Below, piece by piece: positions 24,677-36,184 of a DNA stretch of 64,000 nt. The stretch is taken from the NCBI GenBank assembly GCA_017607445.1, contig JAEVHH010000004.1, positions 1,922,001 to 1,986,000 of the forward strand, written 5' to 3'. How positions within the stretch are numbered: the stretch's first letter is position 1; each line of letters starts with the position of its first letter. The notes below the pieces were generated by a model that saw nothing but the letters and a program-made list of their open reading frames with translations, was not told the DNA's origin and searched no databases. This DNA is from Histoplasma ohiense. Its lineage: Eukaryota > Ascomycota > Eurotiomycetes > Onygenales > Ajellomycetaceae. The position numbers and the translations under genes are program-made.

Positions 24677-25502
24677 ATGGTTCCTTATTATATTATGCCC
24701 CTTCTGCTAGGAGCTTTTCGTGAGATACTGCTCTTGTCGCGCTTGGGAAGCACAACAGAAACAATCAAGAACGTTAGTAGTGACATTTGAAGACGGATAA
24801 ACTATGTTCCACCTAATTTTCAAGTTATTACGTTAGTACAAGTATATAAACCAAGCTAGGGCCGAGCAGTAGCAGTTATTTACTGTGTATGATCCCTTGG
24901 CTAAATGATAAGGGCCTGTCTGTGCCTGGCTTACCATTACAACAAATTGTTAATTCCATGCTGAAATTCCTAATTCTTAACTTTGGTTTGGTTTGGGAGT
25001 GGGAGTCAAGTATAGGCGGTTTAATCTCGGCCGGAAAAACTTTCAGTCAACCACAAACACTCATCGAAAAATTACGCCATGGAACATTATCAATAAATCT
25101 GATTAGTTAGTTAGTTACCCACAATGCAGTGACTTAAATCAATCCTATTCTCATCCTAACCCCTAACCCCTAACCCCTAACCCATAACCCCCAAACAACC
25201 CCTATATTTGTGTTGGGCGTGGTGAGATACATTAGTAATTCACTCAAGCATCAGTGGAGGAGTGTACAGATCTGTAGTGTGGGTTTGTTTTAGATGGGTG
25301 TTTCGTGGTTGAATGGAGATGTTCAAGTTTTTCCGGCCGAGATTTCCAAGGATATGCCCAGAGCGTATTATGTTTGAGCTTCCATGTTTGGAGGTCCCCA
25401 TCACACAACGTCCCACAGATCCTGGAAATATCGGTGTATAAGAGCTGCATGCCCTGGTGATAAGTATCCACCCTTCTGCAGTTCTTCTTCCTTGCGTCCA
25501 TT
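24677..25502. promoter_or_regulatory. Shared 5' region of nup188 and trpC
   Basis: 826 bp separate the two divergent ATGs. GAGTCA at 25013-25018 (TGACTC on the other strand) is a core site for the Gcn4/CpcA cross-pathway regulator, which is expected upstream of an amino-acid gene. A telomere-like array lies at 25155-25183. No coding frame is supported. Confidence 0.5.
25155..25183 (+). repeat. Interstitial telomere-like repeat (CCCCTAA units)
   Basis: Three full units of CCCCTAA with partial units at both ends. Fungal telomeres are usually TTAGGG; here the unit reads TTAGGGG on the minus strand, so it is telomere-like and not exact. It lies about 320 bp before the trpC ATG and 480 bp before the nup188 ATG. 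Such boxes can bind Myb-type telobox factors. Confidence 0.8.
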
Positions 25503-27815
25503 ATGGCTACCACCACCAACGCATTAGTCGACCATTCGCCCAATAACCCCACCAAAGCTCAAACCCGCGAGAACGCTTCCAATTTGATACTGATCGATAA
25601 CTATGACTCATTCACCTGGAACGTTTACCAGTACCTCGTTATAGAAGGGGCGAATGTGACAGTATTCAGAAATGACGAGATCACACTGGACGAGCTCATT
25701 GCAAAAAAACCCACTCAACTGGTTATCAGTCCCGGTCCAGGTCACCCTGATACAGATTCGGGGTTAAGCCAAGATGCAATCCGACACTTCAGCGGGAAGA
25801 TACCCATTTTAGGCGTTTGTATGGGACACCAATGCATGATATCTAGCTTTGGTGGGAAGGTCGATGTAACTGGGGAGATTTTTCACGGGAAGACTTCTAG
25901 CTTAGAGCATGATTCAAGGGGCGTATATGCCACACTCCCACCGTCCCTGGAAGTTACACGCTACCATTCGTTGGCAGGAGTGCAGCCAACCATCCCCGAC
26001 TGCCTTGAAGTCTCTTCGTGGACTGAATTCGAGAACGAGAGCGATCGGAAAATTATAATGGGGGTCAGACACAAAGAGTATACTGTGGAAGGTGTTCAAT
26101 TCCACCCGGAGAGCATATTGTCTGAGAATGGACGGACCATGTTTAGAAACTTCCTGAATTTGCGTGGCGGTACCTGGAAAGAAAACGGCGGCCCTCGTTC
26201 TCAGCTAAGTGAGGATCCAACAGCTCCGAGGGACGGAAAATTGACGGGGAAGAAAACGATTTTAGATACAATTTACGAACACCGGAAAATTGCTGTTAAT
26301 CAGCAAATGTTGACTCCTTCCCAAAGACCAGAAGACCTTCAAGCCGCATATGACCTTGGGATATCTCCGCCACAAATATCATTTCCAGACCGGCTGAGAC
26401 AGACCCCCTTTTCGTTGTCACTGATGGCAGAGATAAAGAGGGCTTCCCCATCGAAGGGCCTCATTTCGTTGTCCACCTGTGCTCCTGCTCAAGCACGAAA
26501 ATATGCTATGGTTGGAGCTAGCGTCATATCGGTCCTTACTGAGCCGGAATGGTTTAAAGGAAGCATTGAGGACCTACGGGCCGTTCGCCAAAGCCTTGAG
26601 GGCCTCCCAAACAGACCGGCTGTACTGCGAAAAGAATTTATTTACAATGAGTATCAAATTCTGGAGGCTCGACTGGCTGGTGCAGATACTGTTTTACTTA
26701 TCGTGAAGATGCTCGACAATGATCTTCTCTGGCGGCTTTACCAATATTCTCAGCAACTGGGCATGGAGCCTCTGGTCGAAGTAAATACGGCCGAAGAAAT
26801 GAAGATAGCAGTTAGCCTTGGTGCGCAAGTTATCGGTGTCAATAACCGTGATCTGAGAAGCTTTGAGGTCGACCTGGGTACCACGAGTCGGTTAATGGAT
26901 CTGGTGCCAGCTTCAACAATCGTGTGTGCTCTGAGTGGTATATCAGGACCAAACGATGTCAACTCGTATCGTACCGAGGGCGTCAAGGCAATCCTTGTTG
27001 GGGAAGCATTGATGCGTGCTGAAAACACAAATCTCTTTGTCTCTCAGCTTTTAGGGGGCGGGGAGCGTGTAGCTGCGTCGATTCCCAAACGACCGCTACT
27101 TGTCAAAATATGTGGAACTCGAACACCTGCGGCCGCGCGCACAGCGATTGAATCTGGAGCTGATCTGATTGGCATCATATTGGCGAAGGGACGCACTAGA
27201 ACAGTTTCGGATATCACTGCACTGGAGATATCTAAAGTTGTTAAATCAACTCCACGCCCAGCATCCTCAGTAAGTGGAATACAGAAATGCATTGGCGATT
27301 CTTCCGGTGTCAACTATTTTGACTATTCGTCCCAATTCCTCTACCACTCTGAACGTGCCTTGCTAGTGGGCGTGTTCCTGAATCAACCATTATCATATAT
27401 TATATCTCAACAACAAAAACTTGGCCTTGACGTCGTTCAACTCCATGGGTCGGAACCGATAGAGTGGGCGAATTTAATTCCTGTTCCGGTAATAAAGAAG
27501 TTTTCCCCCGGGGAGCCAGGGCTATCTAGACATGCCTGCCATACTCTTCCCCTCTTAGATTCCGGCGCTGGTGGCTCGGGTGAGAAACTCGACATCACAT
27601 CTGTACAAAACTCCCTTGGAAAAAGTGATGACATCCTGGCGATGCTTGCAGGTGGATTGGATCACTTGAATATTACCGACACACTTCAGCAGCTAGGCCG
27701 ATATAGTGAAAGAGTGGTGGGAGTTGATGTTAGCAGTGGAGTGGAGTCGGACGGGTCACAGGACTTGAAAAAGATACAGGCATTTGTAACGGCTGCTAAA
27801 AGTTTTAGAACTTGA
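25503..27815 (+). CDS. trpC: Trifunctional TrpC: glutamine amidotransferase, indole-3-glycerol-phosphate synthase, PRA isomerase
   Basis: A single exon of 770 residues, close to Aspergillus TrpC. Residues 27-225 are the class I glutamine amidotransferase that feeds ammonia to anthranilate synthase: DNYDSFTWN at 32-40, oxyanion loop PGPGHP, nucleophile Cys106 in GVCMGHQC, and catalytic His201 and Glu203 in FHPES. Residues about 255-520 are indole-3-glycerol-phosphate synthase, with [12 protein letters not shown] and [15 protein letters not shown]. Residues about 530-770 are phosphoribosylanthranilate isomerase, starting [10 protein letters not shown] with the catalytic Cys, then VVQLHGSEP and [11 protein letters not shown]. 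Together the domains carry steps of tryptophan synthesis between chorismate and indole-glycerol phosphate. The chosen ATG is the first in frame. A Gcn4-type site lies upstream. No lesion is seen. Confidence 0.98.
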   Translation: MATTTNALVDHSPNNPTKAQTRENASNLILIDNYDSFTWNVYQYLVIEGANVTVFRNDEITLDELIAKKPTQLVISPGPGHPDTDSGLSQDAIRHFSGKIPILGVCMGHQCMISSFGGKVDVTGEIFHGKTSSLEHDSRGVYATLPPSLEVTRYHSLAGVQPTIPDCLEVSSWTEFENESDRKIIMGVRHKEYTVEGVQFHPESILSENGRTMFRNFLNLRGGTWKENGGPRSQLSEDPTAPRDGKLTGKKTILDTIYEHRKIAVNQQMLTPSQRPEDLQAAYDLGISPPQISFPDRLRQTPFSLSLMAEIKRASPSKGLISLSTCAPAQARKYAMVGASVISVLTEPEWFKGSIEDLRAVRQSLEGLPNRPAVLRKEFIYNEYQILEARLAGADTVLLIVKMLDNDLLWRLYQYSQQLGMEPLVEVNTAEEMKIAVSLGAQVIGVNNRDLRSFEVDLGTTSRLMDLVPASTIVCALSGISGPNDVNSYRTEGVKAILVGEALMRAENTNLFVSQLLGGGERVAASIPKRPLLVKICGTRTPAAARTAIESGADLIGIILAKGRTRTVSDITALEISKVVKSTPRPASSVSGIQKCIGDSSGVNYFDYSSQFLYHSERALLVGVFLNQPLSYIISQQQKLGLDVVQLHGSEPIEWANLIPVPVIKKFSPGEPGLSRHACHTLPLLDSGAGGSGEKLDITSVQNSLGKSDDILAMLAGGLDHLNITDTLQQLGRYSERVVGVDVSSGVESDGSQDLKKIQAFVTAAKSFRT

Positions 27816-28302
27816 TGATATTAAATTAATGTTTTTCCTTGTTATATTCCGTGGCCTCGATACAAACAACAAAATAAAAATTCGCTTACGCGCCCATGTC
27901 TGTGCTTTACTGCTGATTGTCACATATATTAAATATCTCTCTCAACCTTCGCTGAATCTTCTAGGTTTTTCCTTCAAAATAGCAATCTGACTCAAACAAC
28001 GAACATTCTTACAATTTTCACCTCATGATGGTTTTGGCAACCTTCGGAACCCCATCTTGTTGAGAATGGCCCAGAGCTGATCGTTCTGGAAATAATTAGT
28101 CTACAGCTCACTTCGTTGAAATTCAGTGTCATTCTCTTCTTAACCATTTTTCACATCGTTTTCAGCATACCCCATCTGACGACCCCTTTCACCCTTTGTC
28201 AACCTTGCTTTGGCGCGGAGCAAAGGAATTGTAATTTCTCAAGAAACACTCGCCATATCCAAATCAATATACTACTATTGGCCGGATTGACTTATCCGAG
28301 AC
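27816..28302. other. trpC 3' flank and boundary of the gene island
   Basis: No gene is supported with confidence. A short minus-strand frame near 28086-28023, preceded by a splice-acceptor-like TTTCCAG, reads like a terminal exon but has no partner exon that I can find. Confidence 0.4.
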
Positions 28303-28482
28303 ATGGGGAAGACCTTTCGCAAGATTCATATCAGTTTGGCCGGTGATTTCGGACCAATGTCTGAAAAGATCAAGCAGTGGGTTGAGGCCAATGACGGTGG
28401 CTTTTCAACGTTCTTGAATGAACAGAAAGACATTGAAAGCTCCATGATCACTCAATCTATACAGTACACACACATAGAGTAA
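28303..28482 (+). pseudogene. Truncated BRCT-domain gene at the edge of the transposon block
   Basis: ATG 28303 opens a 59-codon frame: MGKTFRKIHISLAGDFG, then KIKQWVEANDGGFSTFL. This is the start of a small fungal BRCT protein family as I remember it, where AGDFG, a WVEANGG-like turn and a following THL motif form the first half of the phosphopeptide-binding fold. Here the frame degrades after about residue 37 and stops at 28482, and retrotransposon sequence starts near 28573. The conserved THL and the C-terminal Trp helix are missing. Insertion or rearrangement at the block edge probably removed the rest. A gene with a diverged second exon is less likely. Confidence 0.5.
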
Positions 28483-28572
28483 TCACAGAGGGCATGCAAT
28501 GATATTGAACAGATTGAAGAATTAAAATTATATGAAAAACAGTTGGAAAAGTGGAAAATTCAAATGTACCAC

Positions 28573-29439
28573 TATCAAGTTTAGTCAGAGACAGATAGAG
28601 GCTTCAGCATCTTTTTTCAGTATTCACATCATACTGTCACTGAGCTGCAGCAATCATAGTTGTGTATGAACTGATATATATTCTTCAATATATCTGATCA
28701 GTAGAATTCTTGAGCAATGATGTTGTATATAATTTCATATTCTGAATGCTCAGTCATCAGTGAGTTATGAATTTTTTGCATGATCTGTGTTTATAAAGAT
28801 TCTGAATTGAGAATCCATCATCTATCTTGAAAGTATAAGCAGTTGTTATCATTGATCAAATATGCTGAGATATTCATTCTTGAATATACATCTGCAGAGA
28901 ATTGAGATGCTTTGTTTTGTATGATTTTAATAACTTATTGTCAGAATTCATCTGCTTCTGCTGCTAGCTTTTATTGTTCTTCAAGCAAGAGTTCTTGAGC
29001 TTGAAACTGATTGATATGTATATGGGATTCATCTGATTGTGTAGAACTTCTTATGATTGCAGAGTCAATTAACTGATACTATCAATATTTTCATCTGTCA
29101 TTCAAAATATCAAATGATATATTTTGTTTTTGATGAGACAGGATTCACAAAAGTGTTCTCTACTTCAGATTGATAACAGATTATGAATGAAAAATGACTA
29201 AGAAACAATAATCAATATATATATCTCTCAATAAATTTATAAATAATTGTGAAGTACTCTAGATTCTTATAATTGATAACAATTTTGAATTTCTTGACAC
29301 TCATGAGTTCAGACTTTTATTCTTTAAAATATTATATAATCATTAGAAGTTTCTTGTTGTAGATTTTGTAGTTGCATTCAATGAATGATATCTTTTTTAA
29401 AATGAAAACACAAAATTATAGAATATTTTTATTATTATA
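28573..29439 (-). mobile_element. Fragment of R-family Gypsy pol (integrase to RNase H), mutated
   Basis: The sequence runs parallel to 40985-41850 inside element R2 with many substitutions, and in the same orientation, so it is a minus-strand pol fragment. It begins abruptly next to the BRCT remnant and ends at 29439, where another R-family LTR starts. It has no LTRs of its own in the window and is full of stops. Confidence 0.7.
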
Positions 29440-30504
29440 TTGTGATGGGTTAGTATTTATTAGTAATTAACTTATGCAATCAACTCCTCTTCTGCATCCA
29501 CTTGCTTCTGACTGTTGTAATCTTGTGTAACTCTCAATGTTCTTCCACTCTGTGCTCTGTGTTTGTATAGTTTCTAATGATTCTTCTGCATAGCTCTTAA
29601 TGTTCTTCTGCTCTATATTTCACACTTATATAGTCTTTAATAATTCTTCTGTGTAGTTTCTTCTGTTCTTCTACTCTGTGTTCTGTATTTGTATAGTCTC
29701 TAATGATTCTTCTGTGTAGCTCTCAATGATTTCTCTGTCTCATATTTCACATTTATATAGTTTCTAATAATTCTTATATATATCTTTTAATGTTCTTCTG
29801 CTTTATACTTCACTGTGAAGTGGCTTCTGATATTCTTTCACTCTGAACTTTTTTTTATAAGAATTCTCTTTGTATGATTTTTTCTTCTGATTTTCTTTCT
29901 CTTTCTTTTCTTAATCAATTTGTAATCTGTAATTAGAATAGTATCAAATTGTTAATTGAAATACATCTGTTATATTATGAATTGATTCTTCTGTGTTTAA
30001 GACTCAAGTATCTTGTTATTAGTTCTTACACTCAAATGTGTTGTTATCAGTTCTTACATCTGAGTGTGTTGTTTACAGATCTGAGTGTCTAGTTGTTACA
30101 AAAGATCTCTCATAAGTCTGAATATCTCTATTATTAGTTATATAGACTGTCATATCTAAGTATCTGAGACACAATCAACTGTGTTCTACAAGATCTGAGT
30201 GTCTATGAACTGTAACACTGTGAATAGCATTCACAAAGAAATTTAACAAAGCTTAGCACTGCAACACTGTGAATAGTGTCTATGAGAGAATCAAATATCT
30301 ACAAATATTTCTTTTCTTTTATTATTATTATATGTTTTTAGATATTGAAATGAACTATGAACAATTCTATAAACACTCATTATATTCAAACACAGTGAAT
30401 GACAACTTAGATCTAAAAAGTATTCTTCAGCAGCAAGCACTACAGATGACTGAATTGCAACAATGATTTACTGAAATGAACACTCTCATATTCACTGTTT
30501 CTTC

Positions 30505-30650
30505 TGTGGTAATTTCGGCTTATTATTCTTCCGTGGCGTACGCCACCCCCTATTATTAAGGATGGCGTACGCTACTGCACTAGTTATTTCGTATAAGAAG
30601 AGCTGCAAAGCTTAGAAGCTTTGAACAGCTTAAGCAACCTTTGAACTACA
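30505..30650 (+). repeat. 5' LTR of G1
   Basis: 146 bp with TGT...ACA ends, identical by eye to 38367-38512. It contains the perfect 10-bp palindrome GGCGTACGCC and a second CGTACG 25 bases on. Confidence 0.93.
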
Positions 30651-30652
30651 TC

Positions 30653-30736
30653 TGGTAGCATGTCTAAACCGAAGGGAGCATACGCTCCTGGGGGCGTGAT
30701 AATTCCGCCTACGACGCGAGTCGTAGTTATCATGCC
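30653..30736 (+). promoter_or_regulatory. G1 primer binding site and structured leader
   Basis: TGGTAGC at 30653-30659 fits the 3' end of initiator tRNA-Met. A small hairpin GGAGC-ATAC-GCTCC (30675-30688) follows. Then comes a long hairpin: outer stem 30693-30702 with 30727-30736 (10 pairs, one G-U), a one-sided bulge 30703-30708, and inner stem CTACGAC/GTCGTAG (30709-30715, 30720-30726) closed by the GNRA tetraloop GCGA. Such leader structures can serve packaging or dimerisation of retroelement RNA; that role is inference. Confidence 0.65.
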
Positions 30737-31020
30737 AGCGTGGTCATCTCTACGCTCTAGAGCTCGATCGTACGAATGAGCGGTGAAGTCGGAACGCTTC
30801 CGATTGCAAAATTGGTAGCAGACGACTCACCGCCATACGTGAGGCGAGCCGAGGGCGTAGGAAGGCGGTGTAGAGGTGGACAACGGTTCAAAGGACCACC
30901 CTACTCGCAAGCTTAAGAAGGAGTCAGTCAGTCGTACGACCAAGAAGATACCAACAAGAAATCAACTACAAACGATATTCTTAAGACATAGAAAAAAGCG
31001 TACGACCGACGATAACCATC

Positions 31021-32299
31021 ATGGACACCTTCAACCAACACCCATCCCTTGTACCCGAACCGAATGAAATGCAACTGGTTCCCGAAGGCCTACGAGAAGC
31101 AGTACGCAGAGCGGCAGCTCTCGCACCCGAGAACGACAAGCTTCTCGTCCGCAACACCTTGTTGGAGGAGATATTGGCAATGCGTAATCTTTACCAAACA
31201 GAGCTCGAGGCGCAGAAGGAACGTCAGCGTGCGGAAGCCGCCCAGCAACGAGCAGCGGATGCTGTGGGCTTTGCAGATAGCCTCGCAAATGTCAGAAACG
31301 AGCGAGACGCTCAGGTGGCTGACCTGCGCCGAGAGCTGGAGCGCGTACGTCTCGAGACCGAACGTCCAGCAACGCTCGAGATCCCATCGCGTAGCTTAAC
31401 CAACTCTCCGAACATCAACACCCCATCTAACGACCCTGACCCAGCGTACGCAGCACGAACGGCGTTCCCTGAGAATACGCCAACCATCACGGAATATATC
31501 AAGCCAGGCGACCTACCTAACCCGCCACGCTTTGATGGTGAGCGTAAGAACGACGCCGCTCTCAACTGGTTGGGTCAGATGCGTTCACACTATCGCATGG
31601 AGCGCGAGCTCACAGGACGGCAACCCACCGAATTACAGCAGGTCTTGCGCGCAGCATCTATCCTCAAGGGAAAAGCTAGATCCCTTTGGATGACAGCTGA
31701 GAAGTTGAACGCGGAAGCGCCTGACAAGCATGGGTTACCACGGAAGTGGGACGATTTCGCAAGATGGATCCTGCATAACTTCGAGGAACTAGACGCCAAA
31801 GACAAACGTTACGAACGCTTCGTAGAATGCAAGCAAGAAGGAGACCTCGCATCGTACTACATCCATTTCAGCTTGCGTTATCTTGCGATGAATCAAGAGC
31901 TCCCGACACCTTTCTGTCTACAAACCTTCGTACACGGCTTAGACACCGACCTATACGCCGAGTGGAAGTGTCTTAACCCACAGCCACAGACGGTGGAGGA
32001 AACGTACGAAACACTACTCTCGAGGGAACAAGCGAGCAAGCTGCGAAAGCAAGCGGCGGGGGCGCAGACGAATGCAAGGGAGACCCACGCCTACGCCCAC
32101 CGCTCCACCACCAAGACACCCGGACGCGATGGATATCGACCTCAATGCTATCGCGAGAGCCCCGAACCCCCCCAAGAAGAATTCGCCAGGGTGGGTAGCC
32201 TGGTGTCGCGAACACAGAGCGTGCTTTCACTGCGGCCGACAGAATCATAACGCAAGGGATTGCCGTAATCGCCCCCAAGAGAAGGAGTCAAAAAACTAG
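31021..32299 (+). CDS. gag: G1 Gag (structural protein), with one frameshift before the zinc knuckle
   Basis: Starts at ATG 31021 (MDTFNQHPSLVPEPNEM). An N-terminal coiled coil at about residues 40-125 is rich in Glu, Arg and Ala. The capsid-like retrotransposon Gag domain follows at about 155-345, from NPPRFDGERKNDAALNWL to YETLLSREQASKL. The frame then changes by +1. The new frame holds PRHPDAMDIDLNAI and the CCHC knuckle CFHCGRQNHNARDC and ends at TAG 32297-32299. A run of five G at 32058-32062 lies in the interval where the frames switch and is the likeliest site of an extra base; the exact spot cannot be fixed. Gag packages the element RNA in cytoplasmic particles. If the shift is real, this copy makes Gag without a nucleic-acid-binding knuckle. 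Confidence 0.88.
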
Positions 32300-35200
32300 G
32301 GGGATCAGCAGGACCAGAGGCGCTCGCTGATCGACTACTAAAGGCCTCCGAAGTAGATGAGTTGCCTGCGTTAGATGACCCTCTGGATCCTACGAGGGCT
32401 AAACAGGAGGGAGATGAGGGGGTGAGTGCAGGAGAGGAAGCGGACGAACATCTGAATGCCGTAGGACTGAATACACTGATGTATAGAGGATATCTGGGAC
32501 GGAAAAGAGAAGTGGCAGCGAAGGTGTTATTGGACACGGGCGCTTCGACGAAGTACATTGGTGATCATATGCTAAAACGATTGCCTGGCGTACGACGGGT
32601 GGAGGAACCTAAACGAGTAAAGCTTCCGAACAATCGTTACCTTATCTCGCCCGCGAGGGTAAAGGTGCCCTTGCACTTCGAGGGATGGTCTTGCTGCATC
32701 TGGGCGCGCGTGCTCCCGGACGTAGAATACGACCTGATCTTGGGGCTTGATTGGTTTCAGAAGTATGATCCCCGAATCCATTGGCGTACATGTCACATGC
32801 AGTTGACAGATCGTAAGAACCAAATTCATACGATCTTACCCATGGATATGAGGCGCAGGTTCCGCGCGCCAGGGACGGAAGGCTTGAACCTCATCACCCA
32901 ACACCAAGCGAAGCGAGCGCTGCGTAAACCTTCGACCCAGAGCATCCTATACATCATAAGAGAACCTGAGGCAAAAGGACTGCCGCCCGCGAAAGATTCG
33001 AAAAACGAAACGCGTATGAAGGCACTGCTTGAAAAGCATAAGGAGGTCTTCCGAATGGACCTCCCGCCTTCTCTGCCGCCCGAAAGAGAATTCGTCCACG
33101 AGATCGATACGGGGGATGCGAAACCAATAAATCGCAACGCGTACCCCCTATCACAAACGCATCTCGAGGAATTACAGCGGCAGATAGAGGAGTTGTTGAA
33201 GAGGGGTCTCATACGACCATCCTCCAGCGCGTGGGGCTTCCCAGTCCTATTCGCTAAGAAGCCAAATGGAGAATGGCGTATGTGCATCGACTATCGGGCG
33301 CTCAATAAGCTCACCGTAAAGAATGGATATCCGCTACCGCGAATCCAACAACAACTAGATACGGTAGGAAATGCCCGATACTTGACGAAGATTGACCTAC
33401 TCGCAGGATACTGGCAGATTCGCGTAGGCGAACTATCAGTGCCCAAAACAGCGTTTAACACGCAATGGGGAAAGTTTGAATTTCTTGCGATGCCTATGGG
33501 GCTTACAAACGCCCCTGCAACCTTTCAGACGATAATGAATACGATCCTTGCAAAACAGAACGGCCGATCGTGCCTCGTATACCTTGACGATATCTTAATC
33601 TTTTCGAACTCGTACGAAGAGCACCTACAACATGTGGATCAGGTGCTCACAACTCTGGCAGAGCACAAGCTCTACGCCAAACCATCGAAATGTGTGTTTG
33701 GTACGAAGGAGTTGGAGTTCGTGGGACATCTTGTGGGAGGGGGTCGCATACGCCCAATCCCCGAAAAACTAGAAGTTATCGCGAAATGGCCAAGGCCTAG
33801 GAACGTACACCACGTACGCCAATTTTTAGGACTGGCATCCTATTACAGGAGGTTTGTAAAGGATTTCGCACGAATCGCTGCTCCGCTGTCAGATCTTCTT
33901 AAGGAGACAGACGCTGAGCTTCGCAAGAAGAAATTTCGTTCGATCATCTGGAACGCCTCCTGCGAAGAGGCCTTTCTTGAACTTAGGGAACGTATGACAA
34001 CATCTCCAGTGCTTGTTCAACCGGATCGTACGAAGCCCTTCACAATTGAAACCGACGCATCAGAATGGGCCATTGGGTGCTCCCTCTTGCAAGTGGGGGA
34101 GGATGATAAATTACACCCAGTAGCGTATGATGGCCGAAAGCTGTCGGGCGCAGAACTTAACTATCCTGTGCATGAGAAGGAACTTCTAGCGATCAAACAC
34201 GCACTAGGCCTGTGGGATCGATATATCGACAATGGGCATACGACAACGGTGATCACCGACCACGAAAGCCTCATTTATTTGCAAACGACAACCAAACCCT
34301 CCAAGCGGCTAGCACGATGGATATCAGAGTTCCAGGCGTACGACCTTCAAATCAAATACAGAAAGGGGGCGGACGCTATCGTGCCAGACGCCATAAGTCG
34401 TAGACCTGACTTCATGGGAGAAGGTCCAGCGAACGCGGCACAGGGAGAGTTCACACTAATGGCACTGAGGGGTTGTGATGAGGCAGAGTGGTTGGAAGCC
34501 ATGATCGCCCGCTTGAAGGATGGGAGCGTATCGGCCGATAAACGCCTGGCGAAGGTAATAGAAGAGATGCTTCCAAAATTCAAGCTTGCGAAGTTAGAGG
34601 AGGATGTTGTGCTTTACCGTGACCTCGGTTACGCAGAGGCACCGTATCTTGAGCCCCAGTTTCGACGGGACCTGGTAAGTCGTATGCACAAGGAGTTCGG
34701 CCACTTGGGGAGCCCAGGACTTATGGGTGTTCTGGAAGGTCGAGCGTACTGGCCAAGCATGGAAGAAGATATCCAAGCATACGCGCAGGAGTGCCCGAAC
34801 TGCCAAGTCTCAAAGGGCGCAAGGCAAGGATTGGAGCGTGAGAGGGCACAACATCAGGTAGAAGGTACGATTAAACCGTTTGAACGTTGGGGGATAGATC
34901 TCATAGGGGTATTGCCACGAACGCCAAATGGGAACCGCTGGATAATAACAGCAATCGATTACGCCACGGGGTGGCCAATCGCGCGAGCGGTGCCAGAGGC
35001 GACGGAGGAGATCATTGCTAAATTCCTACACGATGATATCTACATCAATTATGGTATGCCCCGTGAGATATTGACAGATAACGGTGCAAACCTCGTAGGA
35101 GGAGCCGTGAGGCACTTCGTCAAACAGTTGCAGACGAAGCATCGCACGACAACACCCTATCACCCTCGTACAAATGGAAAAGTCGAACGCTTAAACGGAA

Positions 35201-36184
35201 TACTAGGCAGCATGCTGACGAAATACCTAGTGGGGAAGCCCACGAGGTTATGGGACGAATATCTGGGACAGGCATTATTCGCAACGCGAGTTCGCCAGCA
35301 TGCAGTCTCAAAGCGCTCGCCGTTCTACCTGCTCTATGGGGTGCATCCGCGTATCCCGGGGGATACGCAGGAGCAGGTAGGGGAGGAGGTAGCGGTTGCG
35401 GACGTGGAATCAAGAGTGAGGGAAGTTAGCCACGCCCGAGCAAAAGCAAACGAATTACTGCTCAACCGCGCCATACAATCGAAAAGAATACGAGACTCAC
35501 TAGTGAAAGAAACGAGCCTCGCTGTGGGCACTTGGGTCCTCGTACGAAATGAAGGACCTGAGAAGTTCCAACCAAGGTGGTTTGGGCCGTACAAAATCCT
35601 CAAATCACACCCCCCTTGGAACGTACGCTTTGGAAGAACCAGGGGGACGGGTCCTACGCAATCTTATAAATGGCTCTCGCCTTGTAGAGGCGAAGGCGGA
35701 GGATCCCAATGGGCTGTGGTCATCTGCAGCACTATCATCAGCGTTGAAGAAAAGAGGGCTTACGATAGAAAAGCCCAGAGAAGTTAGGGAAATCATCGAC
35801 GCTTACGAACCAGATGGTATCACTTACTCGGACCTCTCGACAATAACTAAAAAAGAATGGGAGGAAATGGAAAAGGCGGGCATACGGCACGCCCCGATAA
35901 GTGACGAGACTGTTGCTGGCCGTACGATATTGCGACGTAGACAGCGGGCGCAACGCGGTCAGGGGCGAACTCGAGGCGGCCGATCAGCACGTGGATCGGG
36001 TCGCAAGAAACAAAGGGATCCAGAAGAGGATTCGACTGTCTACGCTAGCTCAATCGCGGAGACCTCAGAGGATGAACTGTCAGAAACGTCAGCGGACGCG
36101 TTGGACCAAGCTATTTCGGCATCTGAGGACGCTCAGAGGTCGGGCGAGGTTAGTTTCGATGGGCCATTCGCTGTAGTTGTCTGA
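32269..36184 (+). CDS. pol: G1 Pol: protease, reverse transcriptase, RNase H, integrase
   Basis: Frame 1 is open from 32269, and Pol is expected to be made by -1 frameshifting from gag; the first ATG is 32362. Domains in order: aspartic protease with LLDTGAS near 32530; reverse transcriptase with FAKKPNGEWRMCIDYRALNK and LVYLDDILIFS near 33575; RNase H starting at TDASEWAIG near 34060; integrase with an HHCC zinc finger (34690-34805), the catalytic Asp in WGIDLIG, DNGANLVGG, and the Glu in NGKVERLNG. The order RT-RNase H-integrase is Gypsy type. Frame 1 runs to a stop at 35787, but the integrase C-terminal motif GRVLRNLINGSRLVEA is in frame 2, after six C at 35610-35615, and ends at 36184. 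No chromodomain is seen; the tail is Arg/Gly-rich and then acidic. Confidence 0.93.
32290..32348 (+). promoter_or_regulatory. Programmed -1 ribosomal frameshift signal between gag and pol of G1
   Basis: The heptamer A AAA AAC (32290-32296) is in the right phase for -1 slippage, directly before the gag TAG stop (32297-32299). After a 6-base spacer, GATCAGC (32303-32309) pairs perfectly with GCTGATC (32326-32332). Loop bases GAGGC (32317-32321) can pair with GCCTC (32344-32348), giving an H-type pseudoknot. The pol frame is open from 32269, so slippage here gives Gag-Pol. Confidence 0.82.

Noticed and set aside
28023..28086. Possible terminal exon on the minus strand reading NDQLWAILNKMGFRRLPKPS
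   Set aside because: Acceptor-like TTTCCAG precedes it, but the only nearby donor would give an intron of about 26 bases, and no upstream exon is visible before the BRCT-like ATG.
35334..35796. Minus-strand frames inside G1 pol
   Set aside because: They are shadows of the reverse transcriptase-integrase frame and, unlike the 36493-38088 gene, have no splice structure or motif.
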